The position numbers and the translations under genes are program-made. The notes under the pieces were generated by a model. The model did not search any database. It was not told the origin of the DNA and saw only the letters and a program-made list of their open reading frames with translations. Positions 7,335-15,497 of a DNA stretch of 64,000 nt are shown here, one piece after another; the first letter of the stretch is position 1, and each line of letters begins with the position of its first letter. The stretch comes from Alkalibacterium sp. MB6 (GTDB taxonomy: Bacteria > Bacillota > Bacilli > Lactobacillales > Carnobacteriaceae_A): NCBI RefSeq assembly GCF_009935905.1, contig NZ_PREX01000005.1:1-64000 (forward strand). Reading direction: 5' to 3'.

Positions 7335-8798
7335 ATGCAAGAACTAGTATTAGAGTTAAAAAATATTGAAAAGTCATACAACGGAAAAACGATTCTTTCC
7401 ATAGATGATTTGAAAGTATATCAAAATGAAAGGATCGGTATAGTAGGGGATAACGGGCAAGGGAAGAGTACGTTGCTGAAGCTTATCAACCAGTCCATTG
7501 AACCGGATAAAGGTCAAGTCAGAATGTTGACTGATTTTCAATTTTACAGCCAGATCGAAGAGGAAACTGGACTCTTTAGAGACCAAGTTGATCCTGAGAT
7601 GCTGTCCAGACTGAACGTGCCAAAGTATAGTACAGATGTCTTCAGTGGAGGGGAAAGAACGCGCGCCAGACTGGCCAGATTGTTCTCCCGTTATACACTG
7701 GGGATGCTGATGGATGAACCAACGACTCATTTGGATTCAGAAGGCATCCAGTTTCTGATAGACGAACTGACTTACTATTACGGCACGCTTTTAATTGTCA
7801 GTCACGACCGGTATTTTCTTGATCAAGTTGTTGAAACAATTTGGGAAGTGAAAGATGGAACAGTTGCCGTTTATCCGGGAAACTATACAGAATACGTGGA
7901 GCAGAAAGCACAGAATAAATTAGAAGCTGAACGGAAACAGGAAGCTGTTCGAAAAGAAAAAGCTCGACTGGAATTGGCTGTTAAAAAGAAGCATGAACAA
8001 GCTCAGAAGATGAGCAAAGTCAGTCACAAGCAGAAAAACAGGAATATAAGGCCGAGCCGCCTGTCTTCTTCCAAACAGAAAGATACCGTTCAGAAAGCGG
8101 CGCATAAGACGGCTAAATCGATTGAAAAGCGAATGGAACAAATCGAGGACGTCGACTTGCCTGCTGTACAGAGAACGATTCAGTTTCCTGAAGTTAAAAC
8201 GGTGGAAATTCATAACCCCTACCCAGTGATGCTTGAAAACGTCACGATTATCAGAGGGGATCAGATACTGTTAGAAGAAGTAGATGCTCAGTTCGAACGA
8301 GGAAAACGTATTGCAATTACCGGGCATAACGGAGCTGGCAAGTCGAGCCTGCTCTCTCATATACTCAACAAGGAAGAAGGGGTTCGTTTGTCTCCAAAAG
8401 TGCGCTTTGCTGTGTATAGACAAATGGACTATAAGTTGGCAGAGTCAACAGGTATATTGGATTATCTACTGTACGAGTCCGAGTATTCAGAACCACTCGT
8501 TCGGGCCGTATTGAATAATTTAGGTTTCGATCAGTCAGATACAGATCGAGCTGTGTCGAACTTGAGTGGGGGAGAAGCTACTCGTCTGGCGATTGCCAAG
8601 CTGTTTACTGATCCGAGCAACATCATCGTGCTTGATGAACCAACCAATTTTATCGATCTCTCGACAATCGAGGCACTAGAACATTTATTGAGAGATTATA
8701 AAGGCACCGTGTTTTTTACCTCTCATGATAAATACTTCGTGGATAGAGTAGCGGACCAAGTATGGGAAATTAATGACCAGAAGCTGTATTTAAAATAA
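7335..8798 (+). CDS. ABC-F ribosomal protection protein (Msr/Vga/Lsa-like)
   Basis: This soluble, 487-residue protein has two ATP-binding cassettes and no membrane domain. Family members bind the ribosomal E site and dislodge antibiotics. Cassette 1 has Walker A GDNGQGKST, signature FSGGERTR and MLMDEPTTHLD; cassette 2 has GHNGAGKSS, LSGGEATR and VLDEPTNFID. The lysine- and arginine-rich linker (about residues 185-265) includes the antibiotic resistance domain position. ATG 7335 follows AAAGGAG by 9 bases; an upstream extension to 7260 overlaps the attenuator and is rejected. Length and the HNPYPV block resemble Msr(D), but the drug profile (macrolide, lincosamide, streptogramin, pleuromutilin) cannot be read from sequence. 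The RLR leader favours macrolide or lincosamide induction. Confidence 0.88.
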   Translation: MQELVLELKNIEKSYNGKTILSIDDLKVYQNERIGIVGDNGQGKSTLLKLINQSIEPDKGQVRMLTDFQFYSQIEEETGLFRDQVDPEMLSRLNVPKYSTDVFSGGERTRARLARLFSRYTLGMLMDEPTTHLDSEGIQFLIDELTYYYGTLLIVSHDRYFLDQVVETIWEVKDGTVAVYPGNYTEYVEQKAQNKLEAERKQEAVRKEKARLELAVKKKHEQAQKMSKVSHKQKNRNIRPSRLSSSKQKDTVQKAAHKTAKSIEKRMEQIEDVDLPAVQRTIQFPEVKTVEIHNPYPVMLENVTIIRGDQILLEEVDAQFERGKRIAITGHNGAGKSSLLSHILNKEEGVRLSPKVRFAVYRQMDYKLAESTGILDYLLYESEYSEPLVRAVLNNLGFDQSDTDRAVSNLSGGEATRLAIAKLFTDPSNIIVLDEPTNFIDLSTIEALEHLLRDYKGTVFFTSHDKYFVDRVADQVWEINDQKLYLK

Positions 8799-8837
8799 AG
8801 TGAGAATGTAAACAATTATTGTCTGAATAAAATTAAA

Positions 8838-8866
8838 AAAAGCTCGGGCAAAGCCCGAGCCCTTTT
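8838..8866. terminator. Terminator between the ABC-F gene and the IS91-like element
   Basis: GCTCGGGC (8842-8849) pairs with GCCCGAGC (8853-8860). A-rich and T-rich flanks allow use in both directions. Confidence 0.85.
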
Positions 8867-8875
8867 AGTTCCCAC

Positions 8876-9127
8876 TTAGCTTTTTCTTTTGAGGTGCCTA
8901 TTGTCATAAGTGATTCCTTGTAACCCTTCATAATACAAAGGGACCATTGAACCATCACATTGTTCGCAACTGAATCGTGGGGGATCCATCGGATCTCCAC
9001 TATCCATAAAATCTAATTGTTTGACGACATCTTTTGGTATTTTTTCTGTTACTTTACACTTCTGGCAGATAAATGCTATGTTGTTTTCTTTCGATTGCTT
9101 TTGCGAGTGCGTCCCAACTGAACCCAT
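8876..9127 (-). CDS. Small zinc-ribbon protein overlapping the IS91-type transposase
   Basis: An 83-residue product from ATG 9127 overlaps the 3' end of the transposase gene in another frame by about 74 bases. It contains two CxxC pairs (CQKC near residue 22 and CEQC near residue 56), a zinc-ribbon pattern, and ends in a basic tail. The ribosome binding site (AAGGA, 2-3 bases from the ATG) is too close, so translational coupling or another start is possible. I infer it belongs to the element because of the overlap; function unknown. Confidence 0.5.
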   Translation of the reverse strand: MGSVGTHSQKQSKENNIAFICQKCKVTEKIPKDVVKQLDFMDSGDPMDPPRFSCEQCDGSMVPLYYEGLQGITYDNRHLKRKS

Positions 9128-10403
9128 ATTCCTTAATAGCTTCTCTCGTTGCTTCTTTTTTCTTAACTTTATACGCCCTTGATTCAATTTTATCAATCTC
9201 CCGTCGTATATATTGGTGTGCTTCTTTATCGTTCGCATATGCCACTTCTAAACTTCCGTTTTTGCGCACAGCTATCCCTCTGAACTCTAAGTAGTTCCCG
9301 CATTCCGAACATTCCAATGGATCCCTATCAAAGGTTTCTTTTATTTGCTCTCGCCACTTTTTTCCTTTTATTATCTTTTGTGCATTTATCAATAATCGTT
9401 TTATCTCTTTTTGGAAATGTTCAACGACTTTTTTCATGACCTTCTTTGTTCGACGAGAATAGATGCCATAGTGACGAATCATTTTAAATTGGTCATCGGG
9501 AATATGACGAATCAATCGTCCAATAAAATCCTCTACAGAAAGTTCTTCTATCTTCCACTCGCCATCACGCTTATCTTGATAAGCAAAGGCCACAAGCTCT
9601 CCATCATACATTTTTATGCGATGTAAGGCGATTGGTCCTCGCTTCATATACCGACCAATGTAGCTTAGAGTAGCTTTTACATCTGTTCGACTTTGATTTG
9701 GCGCATGGATGTAGAATCCGTCCGGATTATTTTTGAAGGCAGCTTGAAGCAAGGGTTGCACTTTCGCTTTCGCTCGTTGCGACAATGTGCGTCGAATCAA
9801 TTTTAAAACCACTGTCTGCCAAACCTTGCGTAATTTTACAAAGGGTAAAAAATTATACTCTTCCCATTTCCCATCTTTTGTAATGCCACCCATCGTTACT
9901 AAAAGATGGACATGCGGATTGAATTCTAACTTTGATCCGAAGGTATGCAAAGCGACGATAGCCCCAGCTTCTTGTTTACGAAAACAGTTTGTGACAACCT
10001 TAGCGGCTTCATCCATCAATCCCTTTAACAAAGTTTCTCGATACTGATGATGCGCGAAAATCGGACGCAACCCTTCATCTATTGTTAGGATGACATGTCT
10101 ATGCATGGTGTGATACATATCGTTTGCTTGAACCTCTGCCCACTTTTGTGCTTCACCAACCGCACAGGTTGGACAAAACTTTCCCTTGCATCGAATAGGG
10201 AATCTCTGCACGTTAGGACAAGCTTCGCATTTAAACACGCGAAAACCATTCGATAAATCGCCACAGTGCAAAAACTTTTCTACCTCTCTAATAACGATTG
10301 GCCGAATCTTTTTCTTATGTTTCTTTTTGAATCTTTCCCAATTGTGATTATCAAGGAAGATTGCTTTTAGTTGATCCATATGAATACGAAGTTTATCTTT
10401 CAT
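9054..10403 (-). CDS. IS91-family HUH transposase
   Basis: This 449-residue enzyme is of the single-strand, rolling-circle type. It has an N-terminal zinc-binding domain with cysteines in KCEAC and the CKGKFCPTCAVG cluster (about residues 57-81), the metal-binding HUH motif in EFNPHVHLLVT (about 160-170), and a tyrosine motif YIGRYMKR (about 248-255) as the likely DNA-linking residue. A second zinc pair, CSECG, lies near residue 366. The start ATG 10403 opens the frame MKDKLRIHMDQLKAIF. No frameshift is seen. Only one clear catalytic tyrosine block is visible, as in IS91/ISCR relatives; the sub-group is not resolved. Confidence 0.88.
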   Translation of the reverse strand: MKDKLRIHMDQLKAIFLDNHNWERFKKKHKKKIRPIVIREVEKFLHCGDLSNGFRVFKCEACPNVQRFPIRCKGKFCPTCAVGEAQKWAEVQANDMYHTMHRHVILTIDEGLRPIFAHHQYRETLLKGLMDEAAKVVTNCFRKQEAGAIVALHTFGSKLEFNPHVHLLVTMGGITKDGKWEEYNFLPFVKLRKVWQTVVLKLIRRTLSQRAKAKVQPLLQAAFKNNPDGFYIHAPNQSRTDVKATLSYIGRYMKRGPIALHRIKMYDGELVAFAYQDKRDGEWKIEELSVEDFIGRLIRHIPDDQFKMIRHYGIYSRRTKKVMKKVVEHFQKEIKRLLINAQKIIKGKKWREQIKETFDRDPLECSECGNYLEFRGIAVRKNGSLEVAYANDKEAHQYIRREIDKIESRAYKVKKKEATREAIKEYGFSWDALAKAIERKQHSIYLPEV

Positions 10404-10502
10404 ATAATCAAACCTTTACCGTTTAATATAGTTTCACTGTACCCAAACTATCCTTGTCACGTCAACTCTTATCCACATTAAAATCTTATACTTTCCTATA
10501 CG

Positions 10503-10527
10503 ATAAAAAAAGCCCCATTTAAGGGGC
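10503..10527 (-). terminator. Terminator of tRNA-Val
   Basis: On the minus strand GCCCC (RC of 10523-10527) pairs with GGGGC (RC of 10512-10516), followed by seven T. It is about 80 bases beyond the tRNA 3' end. Confidence 0.75.
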
Positions 10528-10607
10528 AAATCTTTCAATATGAGTAAAAACGTACGTAAAACCAAACCTAAAAAACCTTTAGTACACAAGACGTTAATGT
10601 AGTGCAA

Positions 10608-10680
10608 TGGTCCCTACTGGGCTCGAACCAGCGACCCCTACCTTGTCGAGGTAGTGCTCTCCCAACTGAGCTAAGGAACC
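10608..10680 (-). tRNA. tRNA-Val (anticodon GAC)
   Basis: The minus strand folds into a full cloverleaf: acceptor GGTTCCT/AGGGACC with one G-U, D-arm GCTC/GAGC, anticodon stem CTACC/GGTAG with loop TCGACAA (anticodon GAC, valine), T-arm GCTGG/CCAGT with TTCGAGC. The discriminator base is A and the CCA end is not encoded. Length is 73 bases. Confidence 0.95.
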
Positions 10681-10703
10681 GTTAATGGGGTGTTTCCTTT
10701 AAT

Positions 10704-10732
10704 AGTATACTAGACTAATCTTCTTTTGTAAA
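10704..10732 (-). promoter_or_regulatory. Promoter of tRNA-Val
   Basis: On the minus strand TTTACA (RC of 10727-10732) and TATACT (RC of 10704-10709) are 17 bases apart, about 24 bases before the tRNA. Confidence 0.7.
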
Positions 10733-10820
10733 CATCATATTGGCTTATTCAGGTCTTCCTTTTCTTTTCTCCTCTAATCCGTCATAATAGAGGAGAGAGA
10801 AACAGGAAGGAACGAGTGAA

Positions 10821-12110
10821 ATGGATACGAGTCAATTAGCTAAATTTTACAAAAAGAGTCATTTAGAAAAGATTAATGCTTTGGAAGCTGCTGGAGTGAT
10901 TAATGCGGAAGATGCGGAGAATTTGAGACGTGATCAGCTTGATCTATCTAAAGAAACGGGCGATCATATGATTGAAAATTACCTCGCCAACTACTCCCTT
11001 CCTTTTGGAGTGGCCATGAATTTCATTATCGATGAGCAAGAAATGGTTGTGCCTATGGCAATTGAGGAACCTTCCGTGATTGCGGCCGCCAGTTTTGCGG
11101 CTAAAATTATTGCGTCGTCTGGCGGGTTTACGACTGCCGTGTCCGACCGCTTGATGATTGGTCAAGTCACGTTGAAAGGCATCGATGATTTGCCTGCTGC
11201 AGCTGAAACAGTCCTATCGCACAAAGAAGCCATTTTAAGTCGAGCAAACGAAGCTCACCCCTCCATTGTTAAGCGAGGCGGTGGAGCGAAGAATATGGAC
11301 GTCCGCCTATTATCAGAAGACGATTCGGACTCACCTACTTTCTTGTCTGTTCACCTTCATGTTGATACGAAAGAAGCGATGGGTGCCAATATTATTAACA
11401 CGTTGATGGAAGGCATTGCTCCTTATATAGAAGAATTAACCCGCGGAACAGCTTTATTGCGCATTCTTTCTAATTACTCGACAGAATGTTTAGCTACTTC
11501 AACATGCACGATTCCTGTTAGTAAATTAAGCACGCCTCAATTTTCTGGTGACGTAGTAAGGGACCGCATCATTGAAGCGACCCAAATTGCGACCGTGGAT
11601 CCTTACCGTGCGGTGACTCATAACAAAGGCATTATGAACGGAGTTGATGCAGTCGTTGTCGCAACTGGAAACGACTGGCGAGCTGTTGAAGCTGGCGTTC
11701 ATGCTTATGCTTCACGGTCGGGGCAATACCGCTCGCTCACCAAATGGACCAAGAATGAAGCTGGTGACTTGGTCGGTACATTAACGCTCCCTCTTCCCAT
11801 CGGAACAGTAGGTGGATCAATTGGTATCCACCCTGGCGCAAAGCTAGCACACGCCATATTAGGCCATCCAACAGCTAAACAGTTGGAGAGTGTCTTAGCC
11901 TCCGTTGGATTGGCTCAAAACTTTGCAGCTGTCAGAGCCTTAGTAACGGAAGGAATTCAAAAAGGTCATATGGGACTGCATGCCCGTTCCCTTGCGATTA
12001 GTGCCGGTGCTAAAGGCGAACAAGTCCAACGGGTTGCTGATCGATTAAAAGAAGCACCTCATAAGAATTTAGCCGCAGCTAAAGACATATTAAACAATCT
12101 AGATAAATAG
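10821..12110 (+). CDS. mvaA: Hydroxymethylglutaryl-CoA reductase, class II
   Basis: This cytoplasmic enzyme reduces HMG-CoA to mevalonate for isoprenoid synthesis. The 429-residue length is normal for class II. The substrate block ENYLANYSLPFGVA contains catalytic Glu52; the C-terminal block GHMGLHARS contains the catalytic His383; the central GIMNGVDAVVVATGNDWRA region holds Lys/Asp catalytic and cofactor residues. ATG 10821 follows GGAAGGAA. It stands alone here, whereas in enterococci the reductase is often fused to thiolase (MvaE); HMG-CoA synthase (mvaS) is 8 kb away on the other strand. Confidence 0.95.
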   Translation: MDTSQLAKFYKKSHLEKINALEAAGVINAEDAENLRRDQLDLSKETGDHMIENYLANYSLPFGVAMNFIIDEQEMVVPMAIEEPSVIAAASFAAKIIASSGGFTTAVSDRLMIGQVTLKGIDDLPAAAETVLSHKEAILSRANEAHPSIVKRGGGAKNMDVRLLSEDDSDSPTFLSVHLHVDTKEAMGANIINTLMEGIAPYIEELTRGTALLRILSNYSTECLATSTCTIPVSKLSTPQFSGDVVRDRIIEATQIATVDPYRAVTHNKGIMNGVDAVVVATGNDWRAVEAGVHAYASRSGQYRSLTKWTKNEAGDLVGTLTLPLPIGTVGGSIGIHPGAKLAHAILGHPTAKQLESVLASVGLAQNFAAVRALVTEGIQKGHMGLHARSLAISAGAKGEQVQRVADRLKEAPHKNLAAAKDILNNLDK

Positions 12111-12116
12111 TAAAAC

Positions 12117-12179
12117 GAACGACCATCATTGAAAGTGAGAGCTTCTTCTCTTCTTCGATAATGGCCGTTCATTTTTTTA
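12117..12179 (+). terminator. Terminator of mvaA
   Basis: An imperfect 17-base stem (12117-12133 with 12154-12170) is followed by TTTTTTT. Confidence 0.8.
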
Positions 12180-12183
12180 GTAG

Positions 12184-12334
12184 GTTAATTGACGACTCAG
12201 ATACTCAAACCCTTGCGAGTGGGCAGTTAAGCCCAGTTAATTGACCACTCAGATGCTCAAACCCTTGCGAGTGGGCAGTTAAATCCAGTTAACTGACCAC
12301 TCAGATGCCAAACCCTTGCGAGTGGGCAGTTAAC
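12184..12334. repeat. Three tandem 52-bp palindromic repeats
   Basis: Units begin at 12184, 12236 and 12288, exactly 52 bp apart, and share the core CTCAAACCCTTGCGAGTGGG; the third lacks one base. Each unit is itself an imperfect palindrome. In unit three GTTAACTGACCACTC (12288-12302) pairs with its complement at 12320-12334 with one mismatch and a 17-base loop. The array fills the gap between mvaA and the MATE gene and has no spacer-like variable parts, so it is not a CRISPR array. Confidence 0.9.
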
Positions 12335-12376
12335 ACAATCGTCCCTACTTAAGCCACTCAAAATAAGAATCTCATT

Positions 12377-13693
12377 TCAAAGTTTCCTACTCTTTATCCG
12401 TTTATTCGGATTCATTCGCCACACAATAATGACCAATACAATCAACTCGGTGAGGACAAAGGATAGCCAGACACCGGTCATTCCAAACAATCGGCTCAAC
12501 ACTACGACTAGAGGCAGGATAATGATGCCTCCTCTTAAAAGGGAGAAAAACAAAGCGCGTCTAGGCTGATCGGTAGCACTGAAGTAAGTAGTCAGTACCG
12601 TATTCATGCCTGCGAAAAAGAAGCCAAAGAAATAAATAAGCAGGCCAATCGCCGCCATTTGAGCGACATGTTCACTTTGTTCTGTATTAAAGGCGGAAAT
12701 AATTTCATCTGTAAAGAGGACCGTAGTCGTATACACAAGGATACTTAACAAGCCAGACGTCAAAAGGGAGAGCTTCAAGACTTGTTTCATTTGTTTTAAA
12801 TCGTTGTAGCCGTAACTTTCTGAAAGCAGGGGCTGGGTTCCTTGGGCTATACCGGTAAAGAGTGACAACACCACAAATCCTATGTTTGCGATGATGCCGT
12901 AAGCCGCAAGTCCAGCATTTCCTTCCAAAGAAAAAATAATGATATTGAAAGTAAAGATAACGAATGCCGCAGCTACTTCATTGATAAAGGCTGTGGAACC
13001 TAAATACATCACATCTTTTAACACTCGACTCTGAAAAGCTTGTAAGGTCAACTTTAACTGGTTGTACGGTTTAAAGTAATGAATGGACAAGATGGAGATA
13101 CTGATAATTGGCGCAATACTGGTCGCCAAGGCGGCCCCAAACATTCCCATTCCCAGGAGAAACATGAAGACATAATCCAAGAGAATATTTAATAAACTTC
13201 CTACAACCATCGCTGCCATGGATAAAGACGGATCTCCATTGTTTCTGACAAATGACTGCAACACACTATTCAAAATGAAGAATGGTGCAAAGGTCAGAAT
13301 CGTTCTTAGATAAATGGCCGTATTGGAAAACGTCTCTGCGTCTGCACCGGATAACCATGCCAACTGATTGGAGGCTACCAATCCTAACAAGACAAAAACT
13401 AAACTGAGTAATATGGCGAAAAGAAGCGTTTGTGAATACACTCGTTTCGCTTGTTCTTTATTTTGTTGAGACAGTAAGATGCGAAAACGAGTCGCTCCAC
13501 CAAGTCCTAGCATTAAGCCAATCCCTTGCATGACTCCAAAGGCAGGGATACTTAAATTAAGAGCTGCTATGCCCGCTTCTCCAAGGTCTTGGGCAATAAA
13601 TAAGGTATCTGCCAAAATATAAATGGATAACCCCAACATGCCGAGCATATTTAAACTCACATACTTTATAAATGATTTCGTGCTTTGCCTCAT
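12377..13693 (-). CDS. MATE-family multidrug/cation antiporter
   Basis: A 438-residue integral membrane exporter with about 12 hydrophobic helices in two homologous halves, the MatE fold. The first half begins MLGLSIYILADTLFIAQDLG and the second includes EVAAAFVIFTFNIIIF and GIAQGTQPLLSESYGYND, typical positions for the family's conserved Gln-Pro-Leu stretch. ATG 13693 follows GGAGG by 7 bases. It is transcribed alone. Substrate unknown; such proteins use Na+ or H+ gradients to expel organic cations or metabolites. No clear terminator is seen between its stop and the 52-bp repeat array. Confidence 0.9.
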   Translation of the reverse strand: MRQSTKSFIKYVSLNMLGMLGLSIYILADTLFIAQDLGEAGIAALNLSIPAFGVMQGIGLMLGLGGATRFRILLSQQNKEQAKRVYSQTLLFAILLSLVFVLLGLVASNQLAWLSGADAETFSNTAIYLRTILTFAPFFILNSVLQSFVRNNGDPSLSMAAMVVGSLLNILLDYVFMFLLGMGMFGAALATSIAPIISISILSIHYFKPYNQLKLTLQAFQSRVLKDVMYLGSTAFINEVAAAFVIFTFNIIIFSLEGNAGLAAYGIIANIGFVVLSLFTGIAQGTQPLLSESYGYNDLKQMKQVLKLSLLTSGLLSILVYTTTVLFTDEIISAFNTEQSEHVAQMAAIGLLIYFFGFFFAGMNTVLTTYFSATDQPRRALFFSLLRGGIIILPLVVVLSRLFGMTGVWLSFVLTELIVLVIIVWRMNPNKRIKSRKL

Positions 13694-13767
13694 AATAATC
13701 CTCCATACTAACGATTAAACTCTAAACCACTTTACTGAATGGAACCCGATTAGTCAAACCTCTTCTC

Positions 13768-13821
13768 GCAAAAAGACCCTTTTCCCTATTGCACAGAAGC
13801 GGCAATGAAGAAAAGGATCTT
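13768..13821 (-). terminator. Terminator of the phn-type operon
   Basis: On the minus strand AAGATCCTTTTC (RC of 13810-13821) pairs with GAAAAGGGTCTT (RC of 13773-13784), with an inner ATTGC/GCAAT helix and a following T-run. Confidence 0.75.
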
Positions 13822-13834
13822 CTATATAGTATAC

Positions 13835-14644
13835 TTACCCTTTAACCAGTCTAGAGCGTAATCTATTGGAGAAGAGTTCAACGATTAGAATCAAGACGAC
13901 CAGTCCAATTAAAATGGACCCGACTTCACTCCACCGGTATGAATTCATTGCAAAGATTAAAGGTGCTCCAATCCCCCCGGCTCCTACTAAACCAAGGATA
14001 GAGGCATCACGTAAATTCATATCGTAGCGGTAAATAGTTGTTGATAAGAAACTTGAGAATAGTTGCGGTAAAATACCGTACCTGATTTTTTCAAAGGTGG
14101 TACACCCCATAGACGTCATGGCTTCTAAAACGCCTCTGTCTAAATTCTCTATCACATCCACGTAGAGTCTGGAAATCATCCCAATCGAGGTCAGAGACAT
14201 CGTTAGTACCCCTGCATAAGGACCTGGTCCGGATACTCGGATAAACATGAGACCATAAACCAATGAGGGAATGGTCCGAATGAAAATAACAATGAGTCGC
14301 GTCACATAAGCGACAGGTGCACTGACGACACTTGGTGACATCAAGAACGAAATTGGAATCGCTAAAAATGATCCGAATATCGTTCCTAAAAAGGCAATGG
14401 CCATGGTTTCAAATAATAAGTAAGGCACACCTGCAGAAGTCAGGTTAAATAAAAAGTCGAGGTCCGGATTAATGATTCCTCTAATAATGTTGGACGCAAT
14501 TTGTGTTCCACGCTGATCGAACCCGCTTAAGTTCACTCCGTATACAGACCATACAAGAAGAGCAAGCAAAATCAGGGCAATCGTTGATAAATAAGCTTTG
14601 CGGTTAGGTGCTTTTTCCAATTGAAGTTGGATCGATTCATTCAT
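13835..14644 (-). CDS. phnE: Phosphonate/phosphate-type ABC permease, PhnE-like (second)
   Basis: A 269-residue inner-membrane permease with an N-terminal helix (about 17-35) and a binding-protein-dependent transport domain of about five more helices. The EAA-like loop with G near EAMTSMGCTTFEKIRYGILPQL (about 178-198) is the contact to the ATPase. It is the last gene of a four-gene operon and starts 13 bases after the previous permease. Two different PhnE paralogues would form a heterodimeric channel, as in other Firmicutes phn clusters. Confidence 0.9.
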   Translation of the reverse strand: MNESIQLQLEKAPNRKAYLSTIALILLALLVWSVYGVNLSGFDQRGTQIASNIIRGIINPDLDFLFNLTSAGVPYLLFETMAIAFLGTIFGSFLAIPISFLMSPSVVSAPVAYVTRLIVIFIRTIPSLVYGLMFIRVSGPGPYAGVLTMSLTSIGMISRLYVDVIENLDRGVLEAMTSMGCTTFEKIRYGILPQLFSSFLSTTIYRYDMNLRDASILGLVGAGGIGAPLIFAMNSYRWSEVGSILIGLVVLILIVELFSNRLRSRLVKG

Positions 14645-14657
14645 TTTATACTCTCCT

Positions 14658-15485
14658 TTACGTCAATTTCATTCTGAAGTATTCACTGATGCGTTCAATG
14701 ACAAACACAACGAGCATCAAGGTTAATAAAACCATCCCTACACTAGGGTAATCTCGCCATGACAAGCGCTCGTCTAGCAGCAAGCCGACCCCGCCTGCTC
14801 CAACGTACCCTAAAATAGAAGCGTGACGAATGTTTCCTTCAAAAGCATACAGGGAAACAGATAGATAAGTCGGTAAAATTTCCGGAACAATCGCATAACG
14901 GAAGGCTTCTACTTTGGTTAAGCCCATGGATTCGTGTGCTTCAAATGCGCCCATGTCCACGTTTTCGATGTGTTCATACATTAGTTTTCCGATGTATGAA
15001 AGAGTAAAGAGGAAGATTGCCACCGTTCCAGCCATTGTTCCTAAGCCAAAAAGGAAAGTCGCAATTAAAGCCATGACGATAGTAGGCAAAGTTCTCAAAA
15101 CACTTAAAAAGAACTTGAACAGGCCGTTGATGAAGACATTGCGAATGATATTACTTGACGAAAGTAATGCTAACGGGATAGCCAGCACTGCGCCAAGAAT
15201 TGATCCAAGCAGAGACATTTGAATCGTATCAAACAAAGGTCCCCATATACTGCTGAAAAAATCTGCATTTGGCGGAAACATAGCCAATAAGATAACAAAG
15301 AACTGATGGCCTCTCGTTCTTAATAGAGATAAATCGACACCAGTTACCTCAAAGGAAATAATCGTGACAAGCAAGACAACCACTAGCACAATCGGCGTGC
15401 GAGAGGCGCGTTGCTTCACTTCTTTTCCATTTGACAAGGTATAGGTTTTTGGTTTAAATACTTTGTCATACCAAGTTAATTTCAT
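14658..15485 (-). CDS. phnE: Phosphonate/phosphate-type ABC permease, PhnE-like (first)
   Basis: A 275-residue permease with six predicted membrane helices. The cytoplasmic N-terminus is longer than in its partner (KVFKPKTYTLSNGKEVKQRA) and the EAA-type loop reads EAHESMGLTKVEAFRYAIVPEI (about 180-202). ATG 15485 follows AAGGAGAG. It is 12 bases from the ATPase gene and 13 from the second permease, so all three are surely co-transcribed. Confidence 0.9.
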   Translation of the reverse strand: MKLTWYDKVFKPKTYTLSNGKEVKQRASRTPIVLVVVLLVTIISFEVTGVDLSLLRTRGHQFFVILLAMFPPNADFFSSIWGPLFDTIQMSLLGSILGAVLAIPLALLSSSNIIRNVFINGLFKFFLSVLRTLPTIVMALIATFLFGLGTMAGTVAIFLFTLSYIGKLMYEHIENVDMGAFEAHESMGLTKVEAFRYAIVPEILPTYLSVSLYAFEGNIRHASILGYVGAGGVGLLLDERLSWRDYPSVGMVLLTLMLVVFVIERISEYFRMKLT

Positions 15486-15497
15486 GATTCTCTCTCC

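Larger units (their letters stand above)
8876..10403 (-). mobile_element. IS91-like rolling-circle element (ends not defined)
   Basis: Two overlapping minus-strand genes, an HUH transposase and a small zinc-ribbon protein, make up the visible element. IS91-type elements lack terminal inverted repeats, and none is seen here; the true ends probably lie between 8861 and 8875 on one side and 10404 and 10500 on the other. It sits between the ABC-F terminator and a tRNA-Val terminator. Confidence 0.65.

Noticed and set aside
7171-7730. Minus-strand ORFs across the ABC-F leader and first cassette
   Set aside because: They overlap a well-supported gene and attenuator, and their sequence is not protein-like.
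12184-12334. CRISPR array
   Set aside because: Units are contiguous 52-bp repeats with no variable spacers, and no cas genes are in the window.
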